Source: Phreatobacter sp. (lineage in GTDB: Bacteria > Pseudomonadota > Alphaproteobacteria > Rhizobiales > Phreatobacteraceae). From it: a stretch of 64,000 bases of DNA. Within the stretch, counting starts at the first letter, position 1. The number at the start of each line of letters is the position of its first letter. A model generated the notes under the pieces. The model was not told the DNA's origin and searched no databases. It saw only the letters and a program-made list of their open reading frames with translations. The position numbers and the translations under genes are program-made. Positions 56,269 through 64,000 of this stretch are shown here, one piece after another. The DNA is taken from NCBI RefSeq assembly GCF_022843985.1, contig NZ_JALHMP010000026.1, positions 1 through 64,000 on the forward strand. The letters are read 5' to 3'.

Positions 56269-56418
56269 CTACATCCCCGTAACGGCGTGGAAAATATAAG
56301 AAATGAGCTTCTGTTACGGTCTCTTTCCGACCGTGAGGCCGTCAAGACGCGACGCTCCCGTTTCGATTTGGAAAACGGCCTGAGTGATCGTCTCGCGGTT
56401 TCGGCATCTATCGAGCCC

Positions 56419-56840
56419 TCACGCGTCCCGCGCATAGGCATGGAGCGGTTATCCTCGGTGAGGCGCTTCAAGGTTCCCTCGTCGACGCCAGCATGGCGAA
56501 GCAGCGCCATCATCACGTCGGACATATGCGTGTAGGGGCGCTGGCTGCCGCCGCCGGGCTTGGCCGGATCGTACCAGCCGACGTCGTGGCTGATCAGCAG
56601 GTTGTCCGTGTGCCCCGCCTCCAGGGCCCGCAGGATCAGGCCCTTGACCTCCTCGTCGGGGTCGCGGGAGACGTGGTCGTATTTGGCCCAGGCGCCGCGC
56701 GACACCGCCGCGTCGTGAAAGCCGAGGTCGGTCGCCTTCTGGGTATGAACCCAGATGAAGCGGCTCGCCGTGTAGCCCTCGTTCTAGATGATGTCCATCG
56801 TCTGCAGCGCGACCCGGCCGCGCATGGTGTGGCGGCCGAT
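56419..56840 (-). pseudogene. Phosphotriesterase-family gene remnant
   Basis: The minus-strand remnant matches the C-terminal half of amidohydrolase-type phosphotriesterases/lactonases. It shows GRHTMRGRVALQTMDII, then an in-frame TAG at 56784-56786 where a Glu codon (GAG) is expected, then EGYTASRFIWVHTQ, RGAWAKYDHVS, NLLISHDVGW and LLRHAGVDEGTLKRLTEDN. The frame is then lost near 56448. Restoring one C gives N-P-L-H-A-Y-A-R-D-A and a stop at 56419. The N-terminal metal-binding half is absent. A nonsense codon, a frameshift and truncation show it is dead. Confidence 0.85.
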
Positions 56841-56844
56841 TGCG

Positions 56845-57000
56845 CGGCCGGCGGGAGCGGCGGAGTGATCATCAGCCAGAACCGGACGAACAGGGCGAGT
56901 ATCGCTGCGGTCACGTAGAGGTCGCGCTCCAAACGCTGGACCTGGCGGGAGCGGCGGTCGGCGCCGTCGGGCGAGGGGAAGGACGCGACCGCGGCTTCGA
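56845..57000 (-). pseudogene. Fragment of a CopG-like conjugative-element protein
   Basis: In a different minus-strand frame from the phosphotriesterase remnant lies VASFPSPDGADRRSRQVQRL, then ERDLYVTAAILALFVRFWL and TPPLPPAAQSAA. This pattern is familiar to me from the C-terminal part of ribbon-helix-helix (CopG-like) proteins encoded in rhizobial conjugation modules. An internal stretch between DRR and SRQ seems lost, and both ends are missing. The identification is from memory of the family and is not proven. The DNA from about 57000 to 57259 shows no gene. Confidence 0.5.
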
Positions 57001-57259
57001 TGATGGCCGAGCACGGGAGGCGCTTGCGGCCGTCGACGCCCTTCATGCCGTCGCCAGCTATCTCTGCGTCGCTTCTTTCTGCCGATTGATCAGTGTGGTA
57101 GGTTGATAGACGGACCGCAAGGCGCGAGCAGCGGACCGCCGCATCGACCGTGCCGACGCGCCGTTTCAACCCGCTCAATATCCAAAGTTCCCCGCTGGAG
57201 CATGGCGGCACGGCCTCGACGCTGGGGATACGCCACGCACAGGCCGGCTGGGAGGCACG

Positions 57260-58513
57260 ATGAAGCGAACTGGGTCGGTCACACTTGTCGTCTGCCTTCT
57301 CTTCGGATCGCTCGCGCGCGCCGAACCGCCAAGCGGGTTCGACGAATGGCTCGAAACCGAGCGCGCGCGGGCGGGCGTACCGGGCGTGAGCATCGCCGTG
57401 GTGAGCGACTTCGAGGTCAAGTGGGCTGCCACCTCCGGGCTCGCCGATGTCGCGCGCGGCACCCCCGTGACGACCGACACCCTTTTCCAGGCGGCCTCGG
57501 TGAGCAAGCCCGCCGCGGCGCTCGCCCTGATGATCGCGCTCGCGCGCCACGGCCTCGATGTCGAGGACGAGGTCGATGCGGTCCTGGATCGGTTCCCGCC
57601 CTTCGGCGCGGCGCGACCCTGGCGTCTCGCGAACCCCTATCCCGGCAAGGTCAGCGTCCGCATGCTGCTGTCGCATACGGGCGGAACGAACGCGTTCCAC
57701 TATTCCGGTTACCGCTACGCCTACGGCGCCGTGCCGCCGCATCCGATCGATCCGCTTCCTTCGCTTGCCAACGAACTGTTCGGCGAGCCGCCGGCGAACA
57801 CGCCGACGGTCGCCGTCGATCGTCCGCCGGGGAGGACCTGGATTTACTCGCCTGCCGGCTACACGGTGCTTCAGGCCATGTTGACGGGATTGGAGGGCAA
57901 GCCCTTCGCTGCGGCCATGGACGATCTGCTGCTGAGGCCTCTCGGCCTGACGGCGGATACTTTCGAGCAGCCTGTCTCGCCCGCGCATGCCGCCCGCCTG
58001 GCGACGCCCTACGTCGCGAAGGATGTGCCGCTTGCCGATGGGGCACGCGTGTTCGTCGCCTCGGCGTCCGGTGGCTGGACGACCACGCCGACCGGCGTAG
58101 CAACCGTGCTGATCGCTGTGCAGAAGGCGCTCGCCGGAACGCCACAGGGTGAGATCACGCCAGACATCGCGCGGGCCATGATGGTGCGGCAGCCAGGTGC
58201 GACGCCGGAGGGCCAGTGCTTTTCGACCGCCCAGCCCGGCAAGGAGGCGTGCAGGACCTCCTGGGGCCTCGGTTTCGACGTGAATCTGACCAAGACGTTC
58301 GAACACGAACCGGACGGCAGCCCGACCGGCACGTGGTTCGGGCACAGCGGTTTCAACTCGGGGTACCTGACGCTCGCGGTCGCCTCGAAGACAGGCGGCA
58401 AGGGGGCGGTGATCATGGCGAACATCGCGCCGGAGGACATGGCCGGCGACGTTCCCCAATGGCCGTTCATGATGAAGGTCGCCAAACGGATCGCCGAAGC
58501 GGAAGGCTGGTGA
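57260..58513 (+). CDS. Secreted serine hydrolase (class C beta-lactamase family)
   Basis: The 417-residue precursor has a signal peptide (about 1-21, ends SLARAE) and a beta-lactamase/transpeptidase-like fold. The nucleophile is in SVSK (SxxK), the second motif is YSPAGY in place of YxN, and the third is GHSGF (HxG type). These fit esterase, D-aminopeptidase or beta-lactamase activity; resistance cannot be claimed. GGGAGG precedes the ATG. It is the only intact gene between the two guaA-like sites, with none of the decay seen beside it. Confidence 0.88.
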   Translation: MKRTGSVTLVVCLLFGSLARAEPPSGFDEWLETERARAGVPGVSIAVVSDFEVKWAATSGLADVARGTPVTTDTLFQAASVSKPAAALALMIALARHGLDVEDEVDAVLDRFPPFGAARPWRLANPYPGKVSVRMLLSHTGGTNAFHYSGYRYAYGAVPPHPIDPLPSLANELFGEPPANTPTVAVDRPPGRTWIYSPAGYTVLQAMLTGLEGKPFAAAMDDLLLRPLGLTADTFEQPVSPAHAARLATPYVAKDVPLADGARVFVASASGGWTTTPTGVATVLIAVQKALAGTPQGEITPDIARAMMVRQPGATPEGQCFSTAQPGKEACRTSWGLGFDVNLTKTFEHEPDGSPTGTWFGHSGFNSGYLTLAVASKTGGKGAVIMANIAPEDMAGDVPQWPFMMKVAKRIAEAEGW

Positions 58514-58619
58514 CCGCAAGGCCGGCCGGCCGCCCTCCGCCCGCCCAGAGACCGCCGTCGGGGTGAAATCTCGACCCGCAGGCGTTATGTCTCGCTCGCG
58601 TTGCGGCCGTTCGCAGCCC

Positions 58620-58637
58620 TCACTCCCACTCAATTGT
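58620..58637 (-). other. Putative attachment site resembling the guaA 3' end (right)
   Basis: TCACTCCCACTCAATTGT on the plus strand reads on the minus strand as codons for T-I-E-W-E then TGA, the usual GuaA ending. A stop codon lies a few codons upstream, so this is only the core. ACTCAA (58628-58633) and TTGAGT (58638-58643) form inverted arms around TTGT, as expected for core sites of a tyrosine recombinase. It divides the remnant region to its left from the RND efflux block to its right. Confidence 0.65.
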
Positions 58638-59202
58638 TTGAGTACATCATAAGTCATTGTTGTGAATAGGTTTATTGTCGATTTAGCTGGCCCAGCCCGC
58701 CCCAAGGGCCGTCATTTGATCAAGCTATTGAAATAATTGGCGAAATCGGCGCGAAAATTTTATCGCGCTTCCAGCATCTATCGACATCTTTTCTGCCTTT
58801 TAAGCCGATTTTGACTGCCAGACCTCACTCCAAGAAGAACCAGAAAAGTACCGTCACTGACCTCCTTCGGCAAGCGGCCAGTCCCAAGCCTTGGTCGTCA
58901 TACGATCTGGAGCCAAGCTCATGCGCCGGTTGCCAGACGGGAGTGACCAGCTGGCGGTTTGTGTCATCAATTTTCCCGCTCGGGAAATTGCCACGGCAAT
59001 TTGCGCTTGATTGCTGAGAGTTTCCCGATCGGGAAATTCTGCGCCTCGAGGTATCGCGCTACGCTTCGCAGAGTTTCATCGATGGTTGCCACAATCGCTT
59101 TTCAACTCGCGACTCCGTGATCGTGCCTTAGTTCATCCAAACATTGGGAAATTGTATAGCGGGGCCAACACTGCCCCAATGCTCGCTTTGTATGCGTCAG
59201 CA
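58638..59202. promoter_or_regulatory. AT-richer gap with three strong palindromes
   Basis: TTTCCCG-CT-CGGGAAA lies at 58972-58987, AAATTGCC-AC-GGCAATTT at 58985-59002, and the perfect palindrome TTTCCCGATCGGGAAA at 59021-59036. The two TTTCCCG sites are centred 49 bp apart, and a half site GGGAAATTG recurs near 59148. A further inverted repeat, GCGCGA (58749-58754) with TCGCGC (58763-58768), surrounds AT-rich DNA. They resemble operators of a dimeric regulator, but no regulator gene is adjacent. No convincing gene is seen in this stretch. Confidence 0.65.
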
Positions 59203-60192
59203 ATGCTGAACCGTTTCGCATCTGCCGCTCTCTTCCCGGCCATGTTTTTGACAGCCTGTGGAAGTGATCCCGCTCCTCCCCCCAAGGCCCCGGTCCACAG
59301 CGAGGCGATCGCCCACGAGACCGAACTTGTCCGCCTGAAGCTCACGCCGGAAGCGCAGAAGCGGCTCGGGATTGTGACCGAACGGATCGGGACGGGCACC
59401 GCATCGGCAATGCGCATGACGAGCGGTGAGATTGTCATCCCTGCGGGGGCCGGAGGCGCGCCGATCAACTCCGCCAGCAATCTGCAACAGCTGGCTGCCC
59501 AGCAGGTCGCAGCCGACGGCGAACTGGCGCGGGCGTGGGCACAGCTTGCTCTGGCGCGCGTGGCCTATGATCGCGCCTCGGCATTGGTTGACGAGGAAGC
59601 GGGCAGCATTCGCGCGCGTGATGAGGCGACTGCGGCGCTCGGCTCGGCCAAGGCTGCGGCCGACGCAGCGGCAGCCCAGCGCCGCCTGCTCGGGCCGGCG
59701 GTGGCGAGCCTTGGCAACCAGCGCTACGTCTGGGTGCGGGTGCCGGTGTTCGGGAGCGATCTCGCCGGGCTGCAACAAGGCCAGTCGGCGCTGATCTCGC
59801 CGCTTGGACAGGACGGCGCGAAACGATCGGCGCGGCCCGTCGATGCGCCGCCATCTGCCAATGCAGTGGCCGGCACCGTCGATCTCTATTTCGCGCTCGA
59901 TAATCGTGATCGGGCATACCGCGTCGGCCAGAGGGTCAGCGTCGCGCTCCCGCTTGCTGGTGGAAGGAGCGAAGGGCTGTCCGTGCCGACCTCTGCGATT
60001 CTGAGCGACATCTATGGTGGTGAATGGGTCTATGCCAAGACCGAAGCCGACACCTATGTGCGCCAGCGCATCGAGGTGGCAGCAACGGAAGGCGGCCGCG
60101 CGATCCTGTCGCGGGGCCTGCGGCCCGGCACGCTAGTGGTCACCGCAGGTGCGGCTGAGCTGTTCGGAACCGAGTTCGGGGTCGCACACTGA
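59203..60192 (+). CDS. RND efflux periplasmic adaptor lipoprotein
   Basis: The adaptor joins the inner-membrane pump to the outer-membrane channel. The ATG at 59203 gives MLNRFASAALFPAMFLTACG, with the lipobox LTAC right after the hydrophobic stretch; the ATG at 59179 is an alternative, and neither has a clear ribosome-binding sequence. The 329-residue protein has a beta-barrel start (LTPEAQKRLGIVTERI), an alpha-hairpin (about 90-155, Ala-rich) and a membrane-proximal end (VPTSAILSDIYGGEWVYAKT). It is rather short for a CusB/CzcB-type adaptor. Its stop overlaps the pump start (TGATG). Confidence 0.88.
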   Translation: MLNRFASAALFPAMFLTACGSDPAPPPKAPVHSEAIAHETELVRLKLTPEAQKRLGIVTERIGTGTASAMRMTSGEIVIPAGAGGAPINSASNLQQLAAQQVAADGELARAWAQLALARVAYDRASALVDEEAGSIRARDEATAALGSAKAAADAAAAQRRLLGPAVASLGNQRYVWVRVPVFGSDLAGLQQGQSALISPLGQDGAKRSARPVDAPPSANAVAGTVDLYFALDNRDRAYRVGQRVSVALPLAGGRSEGLSVPTSAILSDIYGGEWVYAKTEADTYVRQRIEVAATEGGRAILSRGLRPGTLVVTAGAAELFGTEFGVAH

Positions 60193-63100
60193 TGCTGGCC
60201 TGGCTGGTTCGCTCCGCGCTCAAGCAGCGCGTGCTGGTGCTCGCCATGGCGGCGCTGCTGGTGGTGCTCGGCTTGCGCGCGTCTGCCGATGTGCCGCTTG
60301 ATGTGTTCCCCGAGTTCGCTCCGCCTATCGTCGAGATCCAGACCGAAGCGCCGGGCCTGTCGACCGAGGAGGTCGAAAGTCTGATTACGGTGCCGATCGA
60401 AACCGCGGTCAACGGCGTGCCTGATCTGGCAACTCTCCGCTCGAAGTCGGTGCTGGGCCTCTCCTCGGTGACGATCCTGTTCGAGCGTGGCACCGATGTG
60501 ATCCGCGCCCGCCAACTGGTGCAGGAGCGCGTGGCGCAGGTGCAAGCGCGGCTCCCTGCTGCGGCCCGCCCGCCGGTGATGCTACCGCCGCTATCCTCCA
60601 CGAGCCGGGCGATGAAGATCGGCATCTCGTCGAAGAAGCTCGACCAGATGCAGCTCTCCGAGCTGGTGCGCTGGACGATCCGGCCCAAGCTGATGTCGGT
60701 GCCGGGCGTCGCCAATGTTGCCGTCTGGGGCTACCGCGACCGGCAGTTGCAGGTACTGGCCGATCCCGACCGGCTGCAAGCCTCGGGCGTCACGCTGGCT
60801 GAACTGCGCGCGGCGACCGGGGATGCAGTGCTGGTCGGCGGCGGCGGCTTTGTCGATACGCCCAACCAGCGACTGCCCGTTCAGCAGGCAGGCGCGATCC
60901 AGACCGCCGAGGACCTCTCCCGCACAGTCATCAAGATCGCAGGCGATGCGCCAGTGCGGATCGGCGATGTTGCACGGGTCACCGATGGCTTTGCGGCGCC
61001 GATCGGCAATGCGATCATCGACGATGGTCCGGGCATCATGCTGATCGTCGAGAAGCAGCCGACCGGTAACACGCTCCAGCTGACCCGCGATGTGGAGGCC
61101 GCAGTCGACGAGCTGCTGCCCGGCCTTAAGGATGTGAAGATCGACACGACGATCTTCCGTCCGGCAACCTTCATCGAGAAGTCGATCGACAACCTGACCC
61201 GAGCACTGATGATCGGCTGCCTGCTGGTGGCGATCGTGCTGTTCGCCTTTACCCGTGATTGGCGACAGGCGACGATCAGCCTGGTGGCGATCCCGCTGTC
61301 GCTGCTGGCGGCGGGCCTCGTGCTGCTGTGGAGCGGGGCGACGATCAACACCATGGTGATCGCCGGGCTGGTGATTGCCCTTGGCGAGGTGGTCGATGAT
61401 GCGATCATCGATGTCGAGAACATCGCCCGCCGACTGCGCCTGAACCGCGAGGCGGGCAATCCGCGTTCGGCCTTTGCTGAGGTGCTCTCGGCCTCGCTCG
61501 AAGTGCGCACGGCGGTCGTCTTTGCCTCTCTGATCGTCATGCTGGTGTTCCTGCCGATCTTTTTCCTCGGCGGGGTGGCGGGGACGTTCTTCCGGCCACT
61601 GGCCATTGCTTATGTGCTGGCGATTGCCGCCTCGCTGCTGGTGGCGCTGGTCGTTACCCCTGCGATGTGCCTGATGCTGCTGCCGAATGCGCCGATGAAG
61701 GAGCATCGCGACACGCGCTTTGTTGCCTCGCTCAAGCAGCGCTATCTTGGCGTCCTGCCCCGGCTGATCGAACGGCCACGGCTTGCCATGGGCATCGTCG
61801 CGGGCGGCTTGCTGCTTTCCGGCGTAGGCTATCTGGGATTCAAGGACCAGTTCCTGCCCGATTTCCGCGAGACCGACTTCCTGATGCACTTCGTCGAGAA
61901 GCCGGGTGTCGGTATCGAGGCGATGGACCGCATCACCATCCGCGCCTCGAAAGAGCTGCGGGCCATCCCCGGTGTGCGCAACTTCGGCGCGCATATCGGG
62001 CGTGCCGAGGCTGCCGACGAGGTGGTCGGTCCGAACTTCACCGAGCTGTGGATCAGCCTTGACGATGAGGCCGACTACGACGCCAGCGTCGCCCGCATCA
62101 AGGAAGTGGTCGAAGGCTATCCCGGCCTTTACCGCGACGTGCTCACCTATCTGCGCGAGCGCATCAAGGAGGTGCTCTCGGGCGCTGGTGCGACCGTGGT
62201 GGTGCGGATCTACGGCCCCGATCAGGGCGAGCTGCGCGCCGCAGCGGAGCGGGTTCGCGGCAAGGTCGCCAGCATTCCCGGTGTGACCGACCTCAAGGTC
62301 GAACAGCAGGTGCTGGTGCCGCAGATCCAGATCCGCCCGCGCGCCGCGGATCTCGTTACGCTGGGCCTCACGCCGGGAGAAGTGCGTCGGCAGGCCCAGA
62401 CCCTCGTGGCGGGCGAGAAGCTGGGCGAAATCTATCGCGACCAGAAGGCTTTCGATGTCGCCTTGTGGGGCGAGCCTGAAATCCGCGGCGATCAGCACGC
62501 GCTTGCCGATCTGATGATCCAGACCCCAGTCGGCGCGCCGGTGCGCCTGCGCGACGTTGCCGATGTGGTGATCGTGCCCGCGCCCAACGAAATCAAGCGC
62601 GAGGACGGCCAGCGCCGTCTCGATGTCACGCTCAACATCGCCAGTGATGCCGATCTCGGAGCCGTAGCGCGCGGGGTCGAGGCGGCGGTGAGCGAGGTGC
62701 CCTTCGCCACCGGCTACCACCCAGAGATCCTCGGCGAATATGCAGCGCTGAAGGAATCGCGCGAACGGCTGTGGACGGTGGGCCTTGCCTGCCTCGTGGG
62801 TATCCTGCTTCTGGTCTGGCTGGAGTTCCGTTCCGCCCGGATTACCGCGCTGGTGGGCCTCAGCCTGCCCTTTGCGCTGGTCGGCGGGGTCATCGGAGTT
62901 GCGCTGACCGGCGGGGTTCTGTCGCTTGGATCGCTGGTCGGCTTTGTCACCGTGATCGGGATTTCGGCGCGCAACGGGATCATGCTGCTCTCGCGCTACG
63001 ATCACCTGCGCCGGTTCGAGGGCGAGGAGTTCGGCCCGGCCCTGATCCTTCGCGGCGCTCAGGAACGTCTCGTGCCGATCCTGATGACCGCGCTATGCGC

Positions 63101-63296
63101 TGGCCTCGCGCTGGTGCCGCTGGTGATCGCGGGCGACAAGCCGGGTCACGAGATCGAGCATCCCATGGCGATCGTCATCCTCGGCGGCCTGATCTCTTCG
63201 ACCGCGCTCAACCTGTTCCTGATGCCCGCGCTCTATGCCCGCTTCGGCAAGGAACGCCCGGAGCCCGACCCCGAACTGGCGGAGGCGGTGGCATGA
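60192..63296 (+). CDS. RND efflux pump, CusA/CzcA-like
   Basis: A 1034-residue proton-driven pump with 12 helices and two large periplasmic loops. It begins [20 protein letters not shown], then [20 protein letters not shown] (family start). Helix 4 holds [12 protein letters not shown] (Asp402, Asp403, Asp407, Glu409) in place of the usual heavy-metal DGAVVMVEN pattern. The second half repeats the fold ([20 protein letters not shown] and [16 protein letters not shown]). The family is sure; the substrate, metal or other, is not. It overlaps both neighbours by 1 to 4 bases. Confidence 0.93.
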   Translation: MLAWLVRSALKQRVLVLAMAALLVVLGLRASADVPLDVFPEFAPPIVEIQTEAPGLSTEEVESLITVPIETAVNGVPDLATLRSKSVLGLSSVTILFERGTDVIRARQLVQERVAQVQARLPAAARPPVMLPPLSSTSRAMKIGISSKKLDQMQLSELVRWTIRPKLMSVPGVANVAVWGYRDRQLQVLADPDRLQASGVTLAELRAATGDAVLVGGGGFVDTPNQRLPVQQAGAIQTAEDLSRTVIKIAGDAPVRIGDVARVTDGFAAPIGNAIIDDGPGIMLIVEKQPTGNTLQLTRDVEAAVDELLPGLKDVKIDTTIFRPATFIEKSIDNLTRALMIGCLLVAIVLFAFTRDWRQATISLVAIPLSLLAAGLVLLWSGATINTMVIAGLVIALGEVVDDAIIDVENIARRLRLNREAGNPRSAFAEVLSASLEVRTAVVFASLIVMLVFLPIFFLGGVAGTFFRPLAIAYVLAIAASLLVALVVTPAMCLMLLPNAPMKEHRDTRFVASLKQRYLGVLPRLIERPRLAMGIVAGGLLLSGVGYLGFKDQFLPDFRETDFLMHFVEKPGVGIEAMDRITIRASKELRAIPGVRNFGAHIGRAEAADEVVGPNFTELWISLDDEADYDASVARIKEVVEGYPGLYRDVLTYLRERIKEVLSGAGATVVVRIYGPDQGELRAAAERVRGKVASIPGVTDLKVEQQVLVPQIQIRPRAADLVTLGLTPGEVRRQAQTLVAGEKLGEIYRDQKAFDVALWGEPEIRGDQHALADLMIQTPVGAPVRLRDVADVVIVPAPNEIKREDGQRRLDVTLNIASDADLGAVARGVEAAVSEVPFATGYHPEILGEYAALKESRERLWTVGLACLVGILLLVWLEFRSARITALVGLSLPFALVGGVIGVALTGGVLSLGSLVGFVTVIGISARNGIMLLSRYDHLRRFEGEEFGPALILRGAQERLVPILMTALCAGLALVPLVIAGDKPGHEIEHPMAIVILGGLISSTALNLFLMPALYARFGKERPEPDPELAEAVA

Positions 63297-64000
63297 AGCG
63301 GTTTGTTCCCCTCGCGGCGCTGATGGTGACCGCTTGTGTTACGCCGTCGCCGCCGACAGCAACATCCATCGATCCAACGATCGTGGCTGGGTCTTTCCCG
63401 AGCCTGCCGGTTGCCTCGATCGAGCCTGTGCCCGATGATTGGTGGCGGCTTTACGACGACCCCGTGCTTGACCGCTTGGTAGAAGCCAGCCTTGCGGCCA
63501 ATGCCGATCTCAGGGTGGCCTATGCCAATCTCGATGGCGCGCGCGCAGCGCTGCGTCAGGCGCAAGCCGCCCGGCAGCCTCAGACCACGATCGAGAGCAG
63601 TCTCGGCATCGATAATCCCGCCAATCAGCCGAGCGCATCGGGTAATGTGCCGACCACCGACTACGATCTGGCGGTGACGGCAAGCTGGGATGCGGACCTG
63701 TTCGGACGGCTCCGATCAGGCGCATTCGCGGCCCGCGCCGATGCGGAAGCGCAGGCCGCTGCGCTCGATGGGGTAAAGGTCGCGGTCGTCGCCGATACGG
63801 TTCTGGCTTATGTCGATCTGTGCGGCGCAACCCGCAGCCTTGCCGTCGTGGGAGAACAGGTCGCGCTTCAGGACCGCGCGCTGACAATCACCCGCAGCCA
63901 GTTGGCGGCAGGCGAGGTTTCCCCGGTGGAAGTGTCGCAGGCCGCAAACCTTGTCGCCACGACTAAGGCAAACATCGCACCGCTGGAAGCAGCGCAGGCT
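63293..64000 (+). CDS. Outer-membrane efflux lipoprotein (TolC/NodT family), 3' end outside window
   Basis: The frame opens at ATG 63293 (overlapping the pump stop as ATGA) and stays open to the window edge, giving 236 residues. It begins [20 protein letters not shown], with lipobox VTAC. DDWWRLYDDPVLDRLVEASL is the NodT-family opening, and TASWDADLFGRLRSGAFAAR with the later QLAAGEVSPVEVSQA are typical helices. It completes a three-part efflux system with the two upstream genes. The remainder lies beyond the window. Confidence 0.93.
   Translation, partial: MKRFVPLAALMVTACVTPSPPTATSIDPTIVAGSFPSLPVASIEPVPDDWWRLYDDPVLDRLVEASLAANADLRVAYANLDGARAALRQAQAARQPQTTIESSLGIDNPANQPSASGNVPTTDYDLAVTASWDADLFGRLRSGAFAARADAEAQAAALDGVKVAVVADTVLAYVDLCGATRSLAVVGEQVALQDRALTITRSQLAAGEVSPVEVSQAANLVATTKANIAPLEAAQA

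Noticed and set aside
57260-58513. Calling the serine hydrolase an antibiotic-resistance beta-lactamase
   Set aside because: The second motif is YSP in place of YxN and the third is HSG, which are common in esterases and peptidases of the family; resistance cannot be inferred.
58811-59017. Small plus-strand frame of 68 codons in the gap before the RND operon
   Set aside because: No ribosome-binding sequence, odd composition, and it runs through two of the palindromes.
59011-59202. N-terminal extension of the efflux adaptor back to an ATG at 59011
   Set aside because: The lipoprotein signal begins at 59203; the extension would put ~64 non-signal residues before a lipobox and starts inside the palindrome array.
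60591-63005. Minus-strand frame of about 800 codons across the RND pump
   Set aside because: Shadow of the pump's codon pattern; no recognisable domain or ribosome-binding sequence.

Overview
The window reads as a high-GC alphaproteobacterial chromosome, most likely of the order Hyphomicrobiales (Rhizobiales). The grounds are the gene orders lptF-lptG-lptD-surA-pdxA-rsmA, gmk-yicC-mltG-fabF-acpP-fabG-fabD, rpsF-rpsR-DUF2232-rplI and pepA-holC, Omp25/31-type beta-barrel proteins, and clustered GANTC (CcrM-type) sites. No species can be named from sequence alone. No rRNA gene, tRNA gene or CRISPR array was seen.

Layout. 1-3.8 kb: the end of a soluble lytic transglycosylase, a decayed lrgAB-type pseudogene and a membrane-bound c-di-GMP phosphodiesterase. 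3.9-12.1 kb: maeB, purM-purN, a lone molybdopterin oxidoreductase, ndk, a small secreted protein and aqpZ. 12.3-19.3 kb: an ABC-F ATPase, then minus-strand accessory genes: a three-gene operon (TctC-type binding protein, amino-acid racemase, VOC protein) behind a near-ideal MarR-type operator, a WYL regulator and an MFS exporter. 19.3-35.7 kb: core envelope and lipid genes. Right-facing lptFGD-surA deliver lipopolysaccharide and fold outer-membrane proteins, with pdxA and rsmA. Left-facing gmk, yicC, mltG, fabF, acpP, fabG and fabD make nucleotides, trim peptidoglycan and build fatty acids. 35.8-37.6 kb: a COG0523 metallochaperone GTPase under a Zur-like operator and two small unknown proteins. 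37.7-40.5 kb: ribosomal genes rpsF-rpsR-rplI with a promoter and a structured leader. 40.5-56.2 kb: an outer-membrane barrel, dnaB, alr, radA, a DUF502 protein, cvpA, purF, an SDR, a second barrel, an HxlR regulator divergent from an NAD(P)-binding protein, der, a short lipoprotein, a TPR protein and several small membrane or unknown proteins.

56.25 kb to the end looks like an accessory island region. Two 18-bp sites, at 56251 and 58620, both read on the minus strand as the last codons of guaA (TVEWE-stop and TIEWE-stop), but neither is preceded by guaA coding sequence. The 3' end of guaA is a known attachment site for genomic islands, so these look like att sites of stacked insertions. Between them lie a broken phosphotriesterase-like gene, a fragment resembling a CopG-like protein of conjugative elements, and an intact serine hydrolase. 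To the right of the second site are three strong palindromes and a translationally coupled three-gene RND efflux operon (adaptor, CusA/CzcA-type pump, outer-membrane factor) that runs off the window. The orientation predicts intact guaA and an integrase gene farther right.
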